From the NCBI GenBank assembly GCA_035297145.1, contig DATGZN010000027.1, positions 1 through 64,000 of the forward strand: a stretch of 64,000 nt of DNA. The letters are read 5' to 3'. Under the pieces are notes generated by a model. That model saw nothing but the letters and a program-made list of their open reading frames with translations. It was not told the DNA's origin and did no database searches. Source of the DNA: QHXW01 sp035297145. Lineage in GTDB: Bacteria; Acidobacteriota; Terriglobia; Bryobacterales; Bryobacteraceae. Both the position numbers and the translations under genes were made by a program. Within the stretch, counting starts at the first letter, position 1, and every line of letters begins with the position of its first letter. Shown one piece after another: positions 26,253 through 35,473 of this stretch.

Positions 26253-26333
26253 CGCTGGTTGATAACACTGCTGGTAGCTCTGCCGGTGGCATGTGCGGAA
26301 GCGTACCGAGTTAAAGGCGGATTCCATCCAAAG

Positions 26334-26367
26334 TGTGCGAGGAAGCAGAACGCCGCTTCCTCGCACA
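26334..26367. repeat. Perfect 13-bp inverted repeat with 8-nt loop
   Basis: tgtgcgaggaagc pairs exactly with gcttcctcgcaca across an eight-base loop, 82 bp after the stop at 26252. No T-tract follows on the plus strand. It could end or protect the upstream transcript, or be a mobile-element scar. Confidence 0.55.
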
Positions 26368-26594
26368 TCTGACCGGTAGCCCACCTGGCCCGGCCGCTTG
26401 ATAACACCCCTCCTTCAGTGCGTTCTCCATGACTTCTGACGACCGCTTCAGCGTTCAAACGAATAGCAGCGGACTTCGCATTTCCCTTGGGGTGAGCTCA
26501 GGTTGTGTGAGGACTCACTGACGCGTCTGCGTTTCGCATTTACTGCGGCCGCGACCCACCGCCTCCCATCGGCGTCCGGCTTCACCTGCCAGGC

Positions 26595-26731
26595 CACTTC
26601 GCCAGTGTCTACGCGCTATCCGGAGGTCGTGTCGACGCTTCTCCGCCTATGCCCAGCTCTTGCGAAAGCTACACAGGAAAACAGAGGCACGCAAAATCGA
26701 GGCACAGGTTGAAGGGCTGCACGCAAGCTGA
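26595..26731 (+). pseudogene. C-terminal scrap of a TPR-repeat protein
   Basis: One frame gives YPEVVSTLLR; a one-base shift gives AYAQLLRKLHRKTEARKIEAQVEGL then a stop at 26731. Joined, this is the usual last repeat and tail of kinesin-light-chain-type TPR proteins. Nothing upstream continues the protein, so only a degraded tail survives. Confidence 0.55.
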
Positions 26732-27057
26732 TCGCGAGAATCCAGGAAGATTCGAAGTGGATTGGAGAGACTTGCAGACCCGAGGGAATTAGCAAGAACG
26801 TCGGGCACCTTCCCAGCACGCGCCTTGGCTTCTCCCATGCCGGTGCGTACATCCCAGATTCGCAGATCTGCAATCATTGCAAGACTGCGGTCAAGAGCTT
26901 TGAATTAGCTGGGCTTAGGTGAAACCGCGACCAGGACCACGCTTAGTGCCCCCGACCGGTCGCGCAGCCCATAGGCGGACGGTACGACCGCCGCAACATC
27001 CGCGCGCATCCGAAAGTTCTTATCCCGACTGAAAGGACAAGTGTCGAGTGCCGGTTC

Positions 27058-28980
27058 TTATTTCTTGCGCTTCTTACGCTTGTCGGACTTGTCAGCGGCT
27101 TGGTCTTCGGGGCTGAGGCCGAAGCGTGGACTGAGCTTATTTTTCTTCGGAACTGGCGGCGACGGTGGTTGCCGCCCCTTCCGGGATGCCGAAGCTTGGG
27201 AGGCTATATCCTCAGGACTTAAGCCGAACATCGGGCCGGGCTTGTCTGGTCCGATGGTTCGCTTGACAGGCTTACCCTCCTTCAGCGTTGCAAACCGGGC
27301 CGGCACAGCCATTCGAGTGGGAAGCGTCTTGGCAACGACCGGTTTCGGCGCTCCAGCGGCCTTGGCCGCCGATGCGCTAAACGGATGCTCACCGCCCAGC
27401 GCCGGATTGGCTTCGTTACAGTGGGTTTGGATGCAGGCTTCCAGCGCGGCCAGGTTTACGCCCTTTGCAGCTAATTGCTTCGCGAATTCGCCGCCCAGGA
27501 CCTTCTGGCTGAGAAGACATCTAAGGACTTCGCACCAGCGATCTTCACCAGGGATCTGCCCGGGTTTATCACCACCGGGGAACACGACCGCGGTCAGTTT
27601 CTGCTCACGCTGGAATGGCTGACCCTCCAAGGTGGTCCCTTGAGCCCGGACCCGCACGGTGTAGACCCCGGTAATAGCAGCAGTGAAGCCCGTGCTAAAG
27701 CGGCCGGGATCTGTTTGAGTTAGAGCGAGCGTGGAGCTAGAACCGTCCGGGCGCCGGACCTCCGCCCAGACTGTGGCGCCCTTATCGAGCGGCACGTCGT
27801 ATTGATCGATTGCGGCGAGCACGGTGATTCCGGCACCCGGCTCGAAGCTGTTCTGGAGCAAGCTGGCTTTAAAACGCAGGTTAGAGTAGGTGTGAATCAA
27901 AAGGCTGTAAGGTAACGAGGCCCCCTTCAGAGTCGCCATCAGATTCCTATCAGCGTTCTTAGCGCGGGCGTTTAAGCCGAGAAGAACGTGCCACTGGCCG
28001 GCATGGGTGCCTACGATATCCGCGGCGAGCATCGGCAGCGATGCGCGATAGTAGCTCGTACGCGGCGTACTGACGAACCGGGACGTTGTTCCGGCGTTGG
28101 CTCGGGCGGGGTCGATGATGGTGCCGTCGGGGGCCTCGAGCCGAAAGTCGATGTAAGAAGGCGCCGGGCTCAGCAAAACCACATCAACCGAGATGTCCGC
28201 CTGGGTCAGAACGTAGGGGATGCGATGTGTGGTGCCGAACACCAGGTTGCCACGCGGATCCAGGACGGCGCTGGAGTTCTGAATTCCAGCCTGTATTTTC
28301 AGGAAATACTCGGTCAATGCAAAGGTCTCATCCGGAGTAATTGGTCCCGTGACCACCAAGTAGCCGCCATGGCTTTGAGTGATGTCATTGAGCGCGGCGG
28401 TGCTGATGGCGGCCGCCTGACCGAAGCCGATCGCAAAGGTATTCGCAGTCAGGCTCCCACTTACCTCACTGATCAAGGGGTGAGTGTTTTCCAGGCCGTC
28501 CGTAAGAACCACCATCGCGTTGACGGTATAGGTTCCTGCCACGGCGTCCAGCGCAGCCTTAGCGGCTTGTATACCACCTCCAATGCATGTCGAGCCACGA
28601 GGATCGAGAGTCATCGCGGGATCGGAGGCGATGGTAGTTGACGGAGACGATATATGAAGAGCCTGTGTCCGGCCCGCACCTCCCGGAATGGGGCCAACGT
28701 TCTGGACCGGCATGAGCGTGTCCACGAGATTATCGAATCTCACGATGCCGAGGCCGTCTCCGTCCTGCATGACATCGACGAACGTGGACACCGCGGTTCG
28801 CAATAGCTCGACGCGCGGATGTCCGTTGCCGGCGTCGATTGCCATGCTTCCCGATCGATCGAGGACCAACGCTACCGCGGACGTCTGCCGGGGCACGGTG
28901 TTGGCCTGCAGATTCACCACCCAGGGCCCAAATATTGTCCCGGTGCCGGAGTCGACCGCCTGAACCGTCACGCTGCCCAT
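27058..28980 (-). CDS. von Willebrand factor A domain protein, N-terminally truncated
   Basis: 640 residues. A vWA domain begins almost at once (ALVLDRSGSM at ~36-45 is the MIDAS DxSxS; VVLTDGLENT supplies the later Asp), then a beta-sandwich region (~240-470) reminiscent of CLCA-type proteins. The tail is Lys/Pro-rich and repeats FGLSPED twice (~595 and ~620). There is no signal peptide, although relatives are exported; codons upstream (AWISYTSTPAPSS) continue a plausible domain but meet a TGA. Beyond that lies a tandem-repeat array and a foreign gene fragment, so the 5' part was probably lost by rearrangement. Whether the remaining frame is expressed is unknown. Confidence 0.7.
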   Translation of the reverse strand: MGSVTVQAVDSGTGTIFGPWVVNLQANTVPRQTSAVALVLDRSGSMAIDAGNGHPRVELLRTAVSTFVDVMQDGDGLGIVRFDNLVDTLMPVQNVGPIPGGAGRTQALHISSPSTTIASDPAMTLDPRGSTCIGGGIQAAKAALDAVAGTYTVNAMVVLTDGLENTHPLISEVSGSLTANTFAIGFGQAAAISTAALNDITQSHGGYLVVTGPITPDETFALTEYFLKIQAGIQNSSAVLDPRGNLVFGTTHRIPYVLTQADISVDVVLLSPAPSYIDFRLEAPDGTIIDPARANAGTTSRFVSTPRTSYYRASLPMLAADIVGTHAGQWHVLLGLNARAKNADRNLMATLKGASLPYSLLIHTYSNLRFKASLLQNSFEPGAGITVLAAIDQYDVPLDKGATVWAEVRRPDGSSSTLALTQTDPGRFSTGFTAAITGVYTVRVRAQGTTLEGQPFQREQKLTAVVFPGGDKPGQIPGEDRWCEVLRCLLSQKVLGGEFAKQLAAKGVNLAALEACIQTHCNEANPALGGEHPFSASAAKAAGAPKPVVAKTLPTRMAVPARFATLKEGKPVKRTIGPDKPGPMFGLSPEDIASQASASRKGRQPPSPPVPKKNKLSPRFGLSPEDQAADKSDKRKKRKK

Positions 28981-29023
28981 GGCGCTAGATGGCGCAGGAG
29001 TGGACGTGTACGAAATCCAAGCG

Positions 29024-29116
29024 GAGAACGCTGATCGCTTTCACAGGAGAACACTGATCGGTTTCCCAGGAGATTCAGTGATCGGCTTCAGAGGAGAACG
29101 GGTGATCGGTTTGGTG
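29024..29116. repeat. Four imperfect 23-24-bp tandem repeats
   Basis: Four units start gagaacgctgatcgctttc, gagaacactgatcggtttc, gagattcagtgatcggcttc and gagaacgggtgatcggttt. A fifth start (gagaat) is visible at 29117. The array lies exactly between two broken minus-strand genes. Multiple terminal repeats of this sort occur at ends of some insertion sequences such as IS21-type elements, but no transposase is present. Confidence 0.7.
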
Positions 29117-29117
29117 G

Positions 29118-29403
29118 AGAATCCGCAGGCCCACGTCGCGCGCACGAAAGGCTTGGCGTACAGGAACTTTCCATTAGTGCGATCCAGCGCGTCAAGATGG
29201 CCGTTACGATCCGCGTGTACCAAGCCCTTTATGATTTGTGAGTCGATATGCAAATCAACCAGCACCATTTCGTTGACACCGTCAAAATCCCAGACATCAT
29301 GTGGCGTGAACTGGTAATGCCAACGTAGCTTGCCGGTGTCGGCGTCGAGCGCCACAACACAATCGGTGTACAGATTGTCGCTCCGGCCGCGCGGCTCGGG
29401 ATG
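29118..29403 (-). pseudogene. Internal fragment of a PQQ-dependent alcohol dehydrogenase
   Basis: About 95 residues matching the middle of methanol/ethanol-type quinoprotein dehydrogenases: SDNLYTDCVVALDADTGKLRWHYQFTPHDVWDFDG, then GLVHADRNGHLDALDRTNGKFLYAKPFV and TWACG. Both ends are missing (full proteins have ~550-700 residues), and the 3' side runs straight into the tandem-repeat array. The 258 bp from here to the next gene hold nothing I recognise. Confidence 0.75.
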
Positions 29404-29661
29404 CCGACTGAGAAAAACCCGCTCTCGGCAACACGACCAAGACCACGAGAAGACACTCACGGACTTTTTTCAAGTTTCGCATCCGATCCACCGTACCACC
29501 CACCTCCGTGGTGCGGCCACCGGTCGATGATTACGATCCCGAAGGCGACCGATCCCTCTAGCGCCGGCCGACAACGCTACTGCGAGAGTGATGAGTGCCC
29601 AAGTAAGTTCAAGAGCTGCAACAAATCTATATCCGTTGTTTCTGTGTGGCGCAACGTCGTT

Positions 29662-31032
29662 TCAGACAGCCACAGGCGGACTAACTGGCGCTTTGGATAC
29701 TTCCTCTAGCGCCGCAACCAAGCTCTTCTCGATCAGTTCACACATCTCATCGAGTTCCGCGTCGGTAGCCACCAAGGCGGGCGAAACGGCGAACCAGGAG
29801 GGATCGACGCGGAGAATGATCCCATTCTTCAGCGCAGCTTTCTTCATCGCTGTACCTAGTTCAGGGAACGGTTCGAGCGTCCCGGTATCCTTCACGAGTT
29901 CGACACCCAATAGAATTCCCTTCCCTCGAACTTCACGAACCACTCCGTACTTTCTCAGGCCTTCGAAGCGCGTCCGCAACCGCTCACCCATGCGGCGAGC
30001 CTGTTCGTCCAGACGGTTCTCGACGATCTCGTTGATTACCGCTATACCGACAGCGGACGCGAGAGGGTTACCCGCAAAAGTATGCCCATGGGCGAACTGC
30101 ACATTGTCGGCCGAAGCGCCCCAGAATGCGTCTGCCATGTCTTCACGAGCGATCATCGCGCCGATCGGTACCATGCCGCTGGATAATCCCTTCCCGCAGC
30201 AGATGATGTCCGGTGTTACGCCGTATGTCTGAGCGGCAAACATACTCCCGGTCTTCCCGAAACCTGTTATGACTTCGTCGAAAATCAAAATCACGTTGTG
30301 TCGATCGCAAATCCGGCGAAGCATGCGAAAGTACTCCGCCGTGGGTGTGATGATCCCTCCCGTATTGCCGATCGGCTCCACAATGAAGCCCGCCACCGTA
30401 TCCGGATCTTCCGCGATGATGACGTCCTCCACCGTTTCCGCCGCGAAGCGGTTGCACTCCTCCCAAGTGGCGAACTGGTCGCGGTAGTGGGATGGCGGGA
30501 AGACCTTGATGAACCCCGGCATCTGAGGCTCGAACTTCGTCTTGCGTGGTCCCGTTCCGCTGGCCGACATGGCGCCCGCGGTGCCGCCATGATAGCCGTA
30601 ATACCGGCTGATGAATTTGTATTTGCCAGGATGCCCCGTCTGCTTGAAGTACTGGCGCACGAACTTCATTGCGGATTCGGTTGCTTCCGAGCCTCCGCTG
30701 AAGCCTTTCACGTACTTCAGATTCCCGGGGGCGACAGCGCCGAGCCGCTCGATGAAATCTAGCGTCACGCTTGCGATTCCGTGCAAAGGCGGAGCGAACG
30801 TTATCTTCTCCATCTGCTTTCGCATGGCATCGAGGAGGCGTGGATGGCCGTGTCCTAGCGTGGCAACGAAAATTCCGCCGATCGCGTCGAAATAGCGCTT
30901 GCCTTCGGTGTCCCAGTAGTACACGCCCTGCGCGCGTTCGACAATCAGCGGATCGCGCAGGAAATCCGTGAGCTGCTGATAGTCAATAAAAGTCCGCTTG
31001 AGTAGCGTTTCCTGACGAGCAGTAATTTTCAT
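29662..31032 (-). CDS. Class III PLP-dependent aminotransferase
   Basis: 456 residues, full length for the family. The fold-type I layout is complete: SGGSEATESAMK for PLP phosphate binding, IFDEVITGFGKTG with the cofactor Asp, and CCGKGLSSGM placing the Schiff-base lysine at Lys281. Relatives move amino groups between an omega- or delta-amine or amino-aldehyde and a keto acid; the substrate here cannot be deduced. It is the last gene of an apparent eight-gene operon, 13 bp after secreted protein A, so it may act on an amino-sugar-derived or amine compound released by that system. Confidence 0.85.
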   Translation of the reverse strand: MKITARQETLLKRTFIDYQQLTDFLRDPLIVERAQGVYYWDTEGKRYFDAIGGIFVATLGHGHPRLLDAMRKQMEKITFAPPLHGIASVTLDFIERLGAVAPGNLKYVKGFSGGSEATESAMKFVRQYFKQTGHPGKYKFISRYYGYHGGTAGAMSASGTGPRKTKFEPQMPGFIKVFPPSHYRDQFATWEECNRFAAETVEDVIIAEDPDTVAGFIVEPIGNTGGIITPTAEYFRMLRRICDRHNVILIFDEVITGFGKTGSMFAAQTYGVTPDIICCGKGLSSGMVPIGAMIAREDMADAFWGASADNVQFAHGHTFAGNPLASAVGIAVINEIVENRLDEQARRMGERLRTRFEGLRKYGVVREVRGKGILLGVELVKDTGTLEPFPELGTAMKKAALKNGIILRVDPSWFAVSPALVATDAELDEMCELIEKSLVAALEEVSKAPVSPPVAV

Positions 31033-31045
31033 AGAAACTCGTTTC

Positions 31046-33112
31046 TCATTCCGCCCAGTCGACTCGTGCCCACAAGTACGGCGAGTACGCCAGATTGTCG
31101 AAGCGCAGAGCCGTGAGAACCTGGCATTCGAAACTGATCATCGATGCTCGGTTCATCCAACCGGTTTTGATCCGCTGCAACTGGCCCGCCTTCAGTATAA
31201 AGGTGCGCTCGCGCATCTCGGGTGCGCGGACGGTCAGCTCGACGTCCCGATCCAGAGGATTGTACACGTCAAAGCCTATCAAAACGCGCGGGTAGAAAAA
31301 GCGGAACTGCGCCTTAGTGGCTCCGGTGCCAGCAGTGCAAAGCGAAAACGTGCTCATGCGGCCATCTGGCGGGCAGACCTTCCACGATTCCCTGCCCCAA
31401 TCAATTACTCCTGACGGATACTCGCCTCGCAGCACCACGTTCGCCCCAACGTGGGGGTTATCGAAATCGACCATCAACGGAACCGGTTCGGTTGCTGTCC
31501 CCTGGACATCAACATCTCGGAATCGTTCATGCCGGATACGAAGGACGCGACTGGCATCGTCGAATGTATAGCCTTCCTGTTTCAGATCGTTGCGGCGAGC
31601 CAGCTTGCGGCCGCCTTCCGTCACCGCATCGGGCGCAAAACTGAGGCGCAGTACGTCTGTCGAAGACGGATCGAACGTGGAATAGGTCACCGATCCCCTT
31701 CCATAAGCGATCTTGGTAACCACCGAACTCGAACCCACTAGGTGGGACTCGTCCGCTGGAGCCCACTCGGGCACCGCCCAAAAACCATCCATCATGCGCC
31801 GCGGGCCATCAGAGAATTCGTCGGTGAACCACCACTGATTGCCAAATGGAGTGTGCGCGCCGGCCGGCATCCCCTGGAAATACGTGACCCAGTTGAATGA
31901 TCGAAACGCTTCCTCCTTATATGCGACATCGCCGGTGCGCGCGTAATAAAGTGCCTCGATCGCCGCGAGGCGCGAGGTGTGGCTGTCACAACATTCATTC
32001 GGAACGCCGCAGCAGAAGCTCTTACCGTCGCCCTGCTCGGTCGTCACCGTGGCGCCATGGACGACGTACTTGGGCCACTTGGGAGTCGTCTTCACCCAAT
32101 CAATCAGCTTGCGCGCATGATCGCGCCATTCCAGGTCCTTCTCAGGATTGAGCAGAACGTAGCGAGCATATTCCAGCGGAATCACCTGGTTCATGTTCCC
32201 CATGCTGGGCGTGACGTCTTCGAAGTAACCGACCCAGACGTTGTTCTTCATGGGGTACTTGTGCAGCCACTCCCAAGCCCCCTGGCGGACTTGCCGGTAT
32301 GCGGCGACGTCACCCTGTTCGAGCCGGATCAGTTCGTCGAAAAGCATGATCGGTTCGACGACGTTCGCCGAGTACGGGCCCATTCCCCGCCCTTCCACCT
32401 TGCCGTCGCGCGCGTAACAACGCACCGGCCACGGAGAATTTTGCGCGTCCCCGGTCTTATAGTTCTTCACCAGGGCGGCGGCACAGCGTATAGCGGCCTC
32501 CAAATATTTCGTGTTGCCGGTCATCTCGTAAAAGCGCAGGTAAGCGTATCCATCTTCGCCAACCACGTGCGGCTCGAGAAAATCCTCGCCATGATGGCTC
32601 CAGCCGGTGTAGCGGCGATCACCGGGATTGGCTGACGTATACGGTACGCGCGCCCACGCGTAGTTTTCCGGCGTCAGGCCGTTCTCGAGTTCGTAGTCGA
32701 TGAAATCCTGGAGAAACGTGATCGTGTTCGCATCACCAGTGTAGGGATACAGCCGCTCCATGAAACCTTGCACCATGGCGCGAAGATAAGCCGTGGAGTT
32801 TGCCCAATGCCAGTCGGGCTGCATCTCGAAGGTGGTGCGATCAAAATCGAAACAGCAATGAAAATAGTGGTAACGCTGCCGGTTGTACTGGTCCCAGAGA
32901 ATGCTCCACTGCGTGAGGAAGTGAGAACTGTACGAGTAACCCGTGTTGTCCGGCATGGGCCATGGAAGCAGCTTGCCGCCGGAATCGAGTTGCACAGGCC
33001 GGCCCGCGATCGTCGGAGCATCAACGGTCGAGACGACTTTAAACGGCTCTTCGGCCGCTAACGCCGCACCGAACAAACTCAGCAACACCGCGCACCGACG
33101 CAGACGAATCAT
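31046..33112 (-). CDS. Secreted alpha-toroid-like protein, paralogue A
   Basis: 688 residues with signal peptide MIRLRRCAVLLSLFGAALAAEE. Helical repeats dominate residues ~60-480. Segments shared with paralogues B, C and D include GKLLPW near the N-terminus, YLEAAIRCAAAL, SPWPVRCYARDGKV, VGYFEDV, TTEQ...CDSHTSRLAA, WWFTDEFSDG and VPEWAP...HLVGSSSVV. Unlike B-D it carries a ~200-residue C-terminal beta-rich extension. The helical layout recalls six-hairpin glycosidases and polysaccharide lyases, but I cannot match it to a named family. Position between a DMT transporter and an aminotransferase in a TonB-led operon suggests extracytoplasmic glycan handling. Confidence 0.7.
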   Translation of the reverse strand: MIRLRRCAVLLSLFGAALAAEEPFKVVSTVDAPTIAGRPVQLDSGGKLLPWPMPDNTGYSYSSHFLTQWSILWDQYNRQRYHYFHCCFDFDRTTFEMQPDWHWANSTAYLRAMVQGFMERLYPYTGDANTITFLQDFIDYELENGLTPENYAWARVPYTSANPGDRRYTGWSHHGEDFLEPHVVGEDGYAYLRFYEMTGNTKYLEAAIRCAAALVKNYKTGDAQNSPWPVRCYARDGKVEGRGMGPYSANVVEPIMLFDELIRLEQGDVAAYRQVRQGAWEWLHKYPMKNNVWVGYFEDVTPSMGNMNQVIPLEYARYVLLNPEKDLEWRDHARKLIDWVKTTPKWPKYVVHGATVTTEQGDGKSFCCGVPNECCDSHTSRLAAIEALYYARTGDVAYKEEAFRSFNWVTYFQGMPAGAHTPFGNQWWFTDEFSDGPRRMMDGFWAVPEWAPADESHLVGSSSVVTKIAYGRGSVTYSTFDPSSTDVLRLSFAPDAVTEGGRKLARRNDLKQEGYTFDDASRVLRIRHERFRDVDVQGTATEPVPLMVDFDNPHVGANVVLRGEYPSGVIDWGRESWKVCPPDGRMSTFSLCTAGTGATKAQFRFFYPRVLIGFDVYNPLDRDVELTVRAPEMRERTFILKAGQLQRIKTGWMNRASMISFECQVLTALRFDNLAYSPYLWARVDWAE

Positions 33113-33127
33113 AGTTCACCTATTCGT

Positions 33128-34075
33128 TCAATAACTGGTGTCATATTTCGCAATCAAAACCGTAGCCACGAGGACAATTCCCGAACCCGTCAACGCCAGC
33201 GTCCCCAGCCGCTCACCGAGAAGAACGGCTGCCAGCAACACCCCGAAGATCGGCACGAGATAGAGCGAGACCGAAGCCACAGTGACATCCAGGTGCTCGA
33301 GTGCTGCGAAGAAGAACAACATCGATGCGCCGTACATCAGGATAGCCAGAAACGCGAACGCCGCCCACGATTGCCAGTCGAACGCGCTAAAAACGCGCCA
33401 ATGGAACGGTTCCACCCAGATGAGCAGCGGCACGCTGGCGATCGACGCCGTGATGTAGCTGAAGATCAGGATCTCGATTTCCTGAAATCGCCGCAGCAGC
33501 CCTTTGCAGTAGGTGTTATAGAACGATGAGCCGAAGCAGCCAACGAGAATCAGGCCATTTCCCACTATATACTTCCCGTTCAGAAACGAGCTTTCCCGCA
33601 GGTCCGGGACCGACATGAGCAACACTCCCACAAGACCGATCGCGAGCGATGCGATGCGCAGCACGCTCAACTTCTCATGCAGCATGATAGAAGCCAGAAC
33701 AGCCGTGATCACCGGAATCATCAGATTGAGAACGGCGCCGTTCGAAGCCAGCGACCGCGAAATACCCCAGGTCATGCCGAGCTGCGCCAGCACCTGACCG
33801 AGCACACCGGCGAGCGTGAACTTGCCCCAGTCCGACCATGTGGGCCGCAGCGCCGCGGGATTGGCGCGCCGTTTGTGGATCAGCATGGGGACGAACAACA
33901 ACGTGGTGATGTAGAACGGCACGAACGTGATCGCGATGGGGCCCATGTGGCGATCCAGGAACTTCACCGCCGTGCCCTGCGCCGACCAGATGAGTGACGC
34001 CATGGCCAGCAAACCGAAATAACCGAGCATTCGGCCTCTGTGAATCTGTTTCTGTGTATCCGCTACACTCGCCAT
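33128..34075 (-). CDS. DMT-superfamily (EamA) transporter
   Basis: 315 residues with about ten hydrophobic segments in two EamA repeats (first ~18-150, second ~170-310), the usual drug/metabolite-transporter layout. It probably moves a small metabolite across the inner membrane; direction and substrate are unknown. An AGGAAGG ribosome site lies inside the end of the kinase gene, which stops only three bases before this ATG, so the two are translated from the same message. Confidence 0.85.
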   Translation of the reverse strand: MASVADTQKQIHRGRMLGYFGLLAMASLIWSAQGTAVKFLDRHMGPIAITFVPFYITTLLFVPMLIHKRRANPAALRPTWSDWGKFTLAGVLGQVLAQLGMTWGISRSLASNGAVLNLMIPVITAVLASIMLHEKLSVLRIASLAIGLVGVLLMSVPDLRESSFLNGKYIVGNGLILVGCFGSSFYNTYCKGLLRRFQEIEILIFSYITASIASVPLLIWVEPFHWRVFSAFDWQSWAAFAFLAILMYGASMLFFFAALEHLDVTVASVSLYLVPIFGVLLAAVLLGERLGTLALTGSGIVLVATVLIAKYDTSY

Positions 34076-34078
34076 GCT

Positions 34079-35473
34079 TCACCCTTCCTGGACGATGACC
34101 CCGAAACGATCTGCGCCCATGGAACTGCCGTCGAAAACGTACGGGTTCATGCGGCGAATTTCCGCGTAACGCTCCACCACGCGTCGAAATGCGCCTTCTG
34201 CATCCTGGCGCGCCAGGACGGCCACCGTGCCGCCCGCTCCGCCGCCCGTGACTTTGGCCCCATACAAACCCTTCTCGACGCCCTCTTCTCGAACCAGATC
34301 GACCAGCAAATCCGTCGCCTCGTTGCCCAGGCCGCACTCGGTGTATGAGTAGTGCGATTGATACATCAGGTCACCCATCAGGCGCCAGGCGTCCTCCGTT
34401 GACGTGGCCCCGCGCGCCAGTTCCACGAACAACTGAATGCGCTGGTTCTCTTCCACCGCGTAACGAGTGCAGTTGCGCACGCGATAACAGGCATCCGGCC
34501 GCAGCGGCGTGAACGGGTCCGCGTGAAACTGTCCCTCGTGTAAAAACTCACGGCCATGCATTGCCTCGGGAAGACGCCCTTCGTACTTCGAGCGAAACAA
34601 AGACGGCGACATTTCCGAAACGTAGCCGCGCCATCGACAGTCGGTAAAACGCGGGATCTGGCTGTTCACGTCCGGCCGAACCTCCAGTCCTTCCCAGTCA
34701 CAGATCAGCTTGTATCCCATGAACGCGCCCGCCCGCGCGGCTTCATATTCGATACCAGTCACTTGATGGCTGACCCCGGAATCTATCGCCCAACACTTCA
34801 AGTCCGCCGGCAAACGAACCAACGGCTGTACCTGGCATGGCTGGCAAACCAACGGCAGCACGTAGCCTTCATCGCCCATGACCACGGCCGCCTGGTCCAT
34901 GATGCCGCAGGCCGATTCCGCAATCACATTCTCTACCCACTGGCAAGCTTCGGCCAGCTCAATACCGTGCAGATCGATGCCGTACGCGCGCGCCGCCGGT
35001 TTCATGACTGCAACCTCGATCGCCGCCGACGAGCTGACGCCCTTGTTCAGAGGAACCTCGGAGGATATATAGATGTTCGCTCCGCCCTTCACCGCCTCCG
35101 GATAATGGCGTCGCAGCAAATAGAAAATCCCAAGAACGTAGGCCGTCCACCGGCAGCTAGGATCTTCATTCGCCATGCGCCGCACAGTGTCCTCGTCGGT
35201 CAATGCATCGAACGCGAATTCGATCCAATCGCTCCAGCCGCGCTCCGCCATTTGCGGGTTCCAGAAACAGATTCGCTCATCGGACCGCAACTGCACCGCG
35301 GCCCACGTTGCCTCCCGGATGGTCGCCTCGAACACCAGCCCGCCGGTGTAATCGACGTTGCCACCCATCAAATCCAACCTGCCGGGCGAACGTCCTATAT
35401 AGATCGGGCGACCAGGCTCGAAGAACGTGCGGGCGGCACAAATGCGGGCGATCTCTTTCTCAAAAGCCGTCAC
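34079..35473 (-). CDS. GHMP kinase, L-arabinokinase/galactokinase-like
   Basis: 464 residues. The sugar-binding signature RSPGRLDLMGGNVDYTGGLVFE, the ATP-loop PLNKGVSSSAAIEVAV, CGIMDQ, and the third motif KVTGGGAGGTVAV are all intact. The MGGxxDYxGxLV form and later segments (VCQPCQVQPLVRLP, WAIDSGVSHQVTG, YQSHYSYTECGLG) are closer to plant L-arabinokinase than to classical galactokinase. It should phosphorylate a free sugar at C1. The GTG start overlaps the upstream aminotransferase stop as GTGA. No nucleotidyltransferase or epimerase of the Leloir type is nearby, so the fate of the sugar-1-phosphate is unclear. Confidence 0.85.
   Translation of the reverse strand: MTAFEKEIARICAARTFFEPGRPIYIGRSPGRLDLMGGNVDYTGGLVFEATIREATWAAVQLRSDERICFWNPQMAERGWSDWIEFAFDALTDEDTVRRMANEDPSCRWTAYVLGIFYLLRRHYPEAVKGGANIYISSEVPLNKGVSSSAAIEVAVMKPAARAYGIDLHGIELAEACQWVENVIAESACGIMDQAAVVMGDEGYVLPLVCQPCQVQPLVRLPADLKCWAIDSGVSHQVTGIEYEAARAGAFMGYKLICDWEGLEVRPDVNSQIPRFTDCRWRGYVSEMSPSLFRSKYEGRLPEAMHGREFLHEGQFHADPFTPLRPDACYRVRNCTRYAVEENQRIQLFVELARGATSTEDAWRLMGDLMYQSHYSYTECGLGNEATDLLVDLVREEGVEKGLYGAKVTGGGAGGTVAVLARQDAEGAFRRVVERYAEIRRMNPYVFDGSSMGADRFGVIVQEG

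Larger units (their letters stand above)
26253..27057. other. 805-bp eroded region without an intact gene
   Basis: Apart from the inverted repeat at 26334-26367 and the TPR scrap at 26595-26731, no supported gene, RNA or regulatory site is visible. Stop codons interrupt every frame at short intervals. It reads as decayed former coding sequence. Confidence 0.5.
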
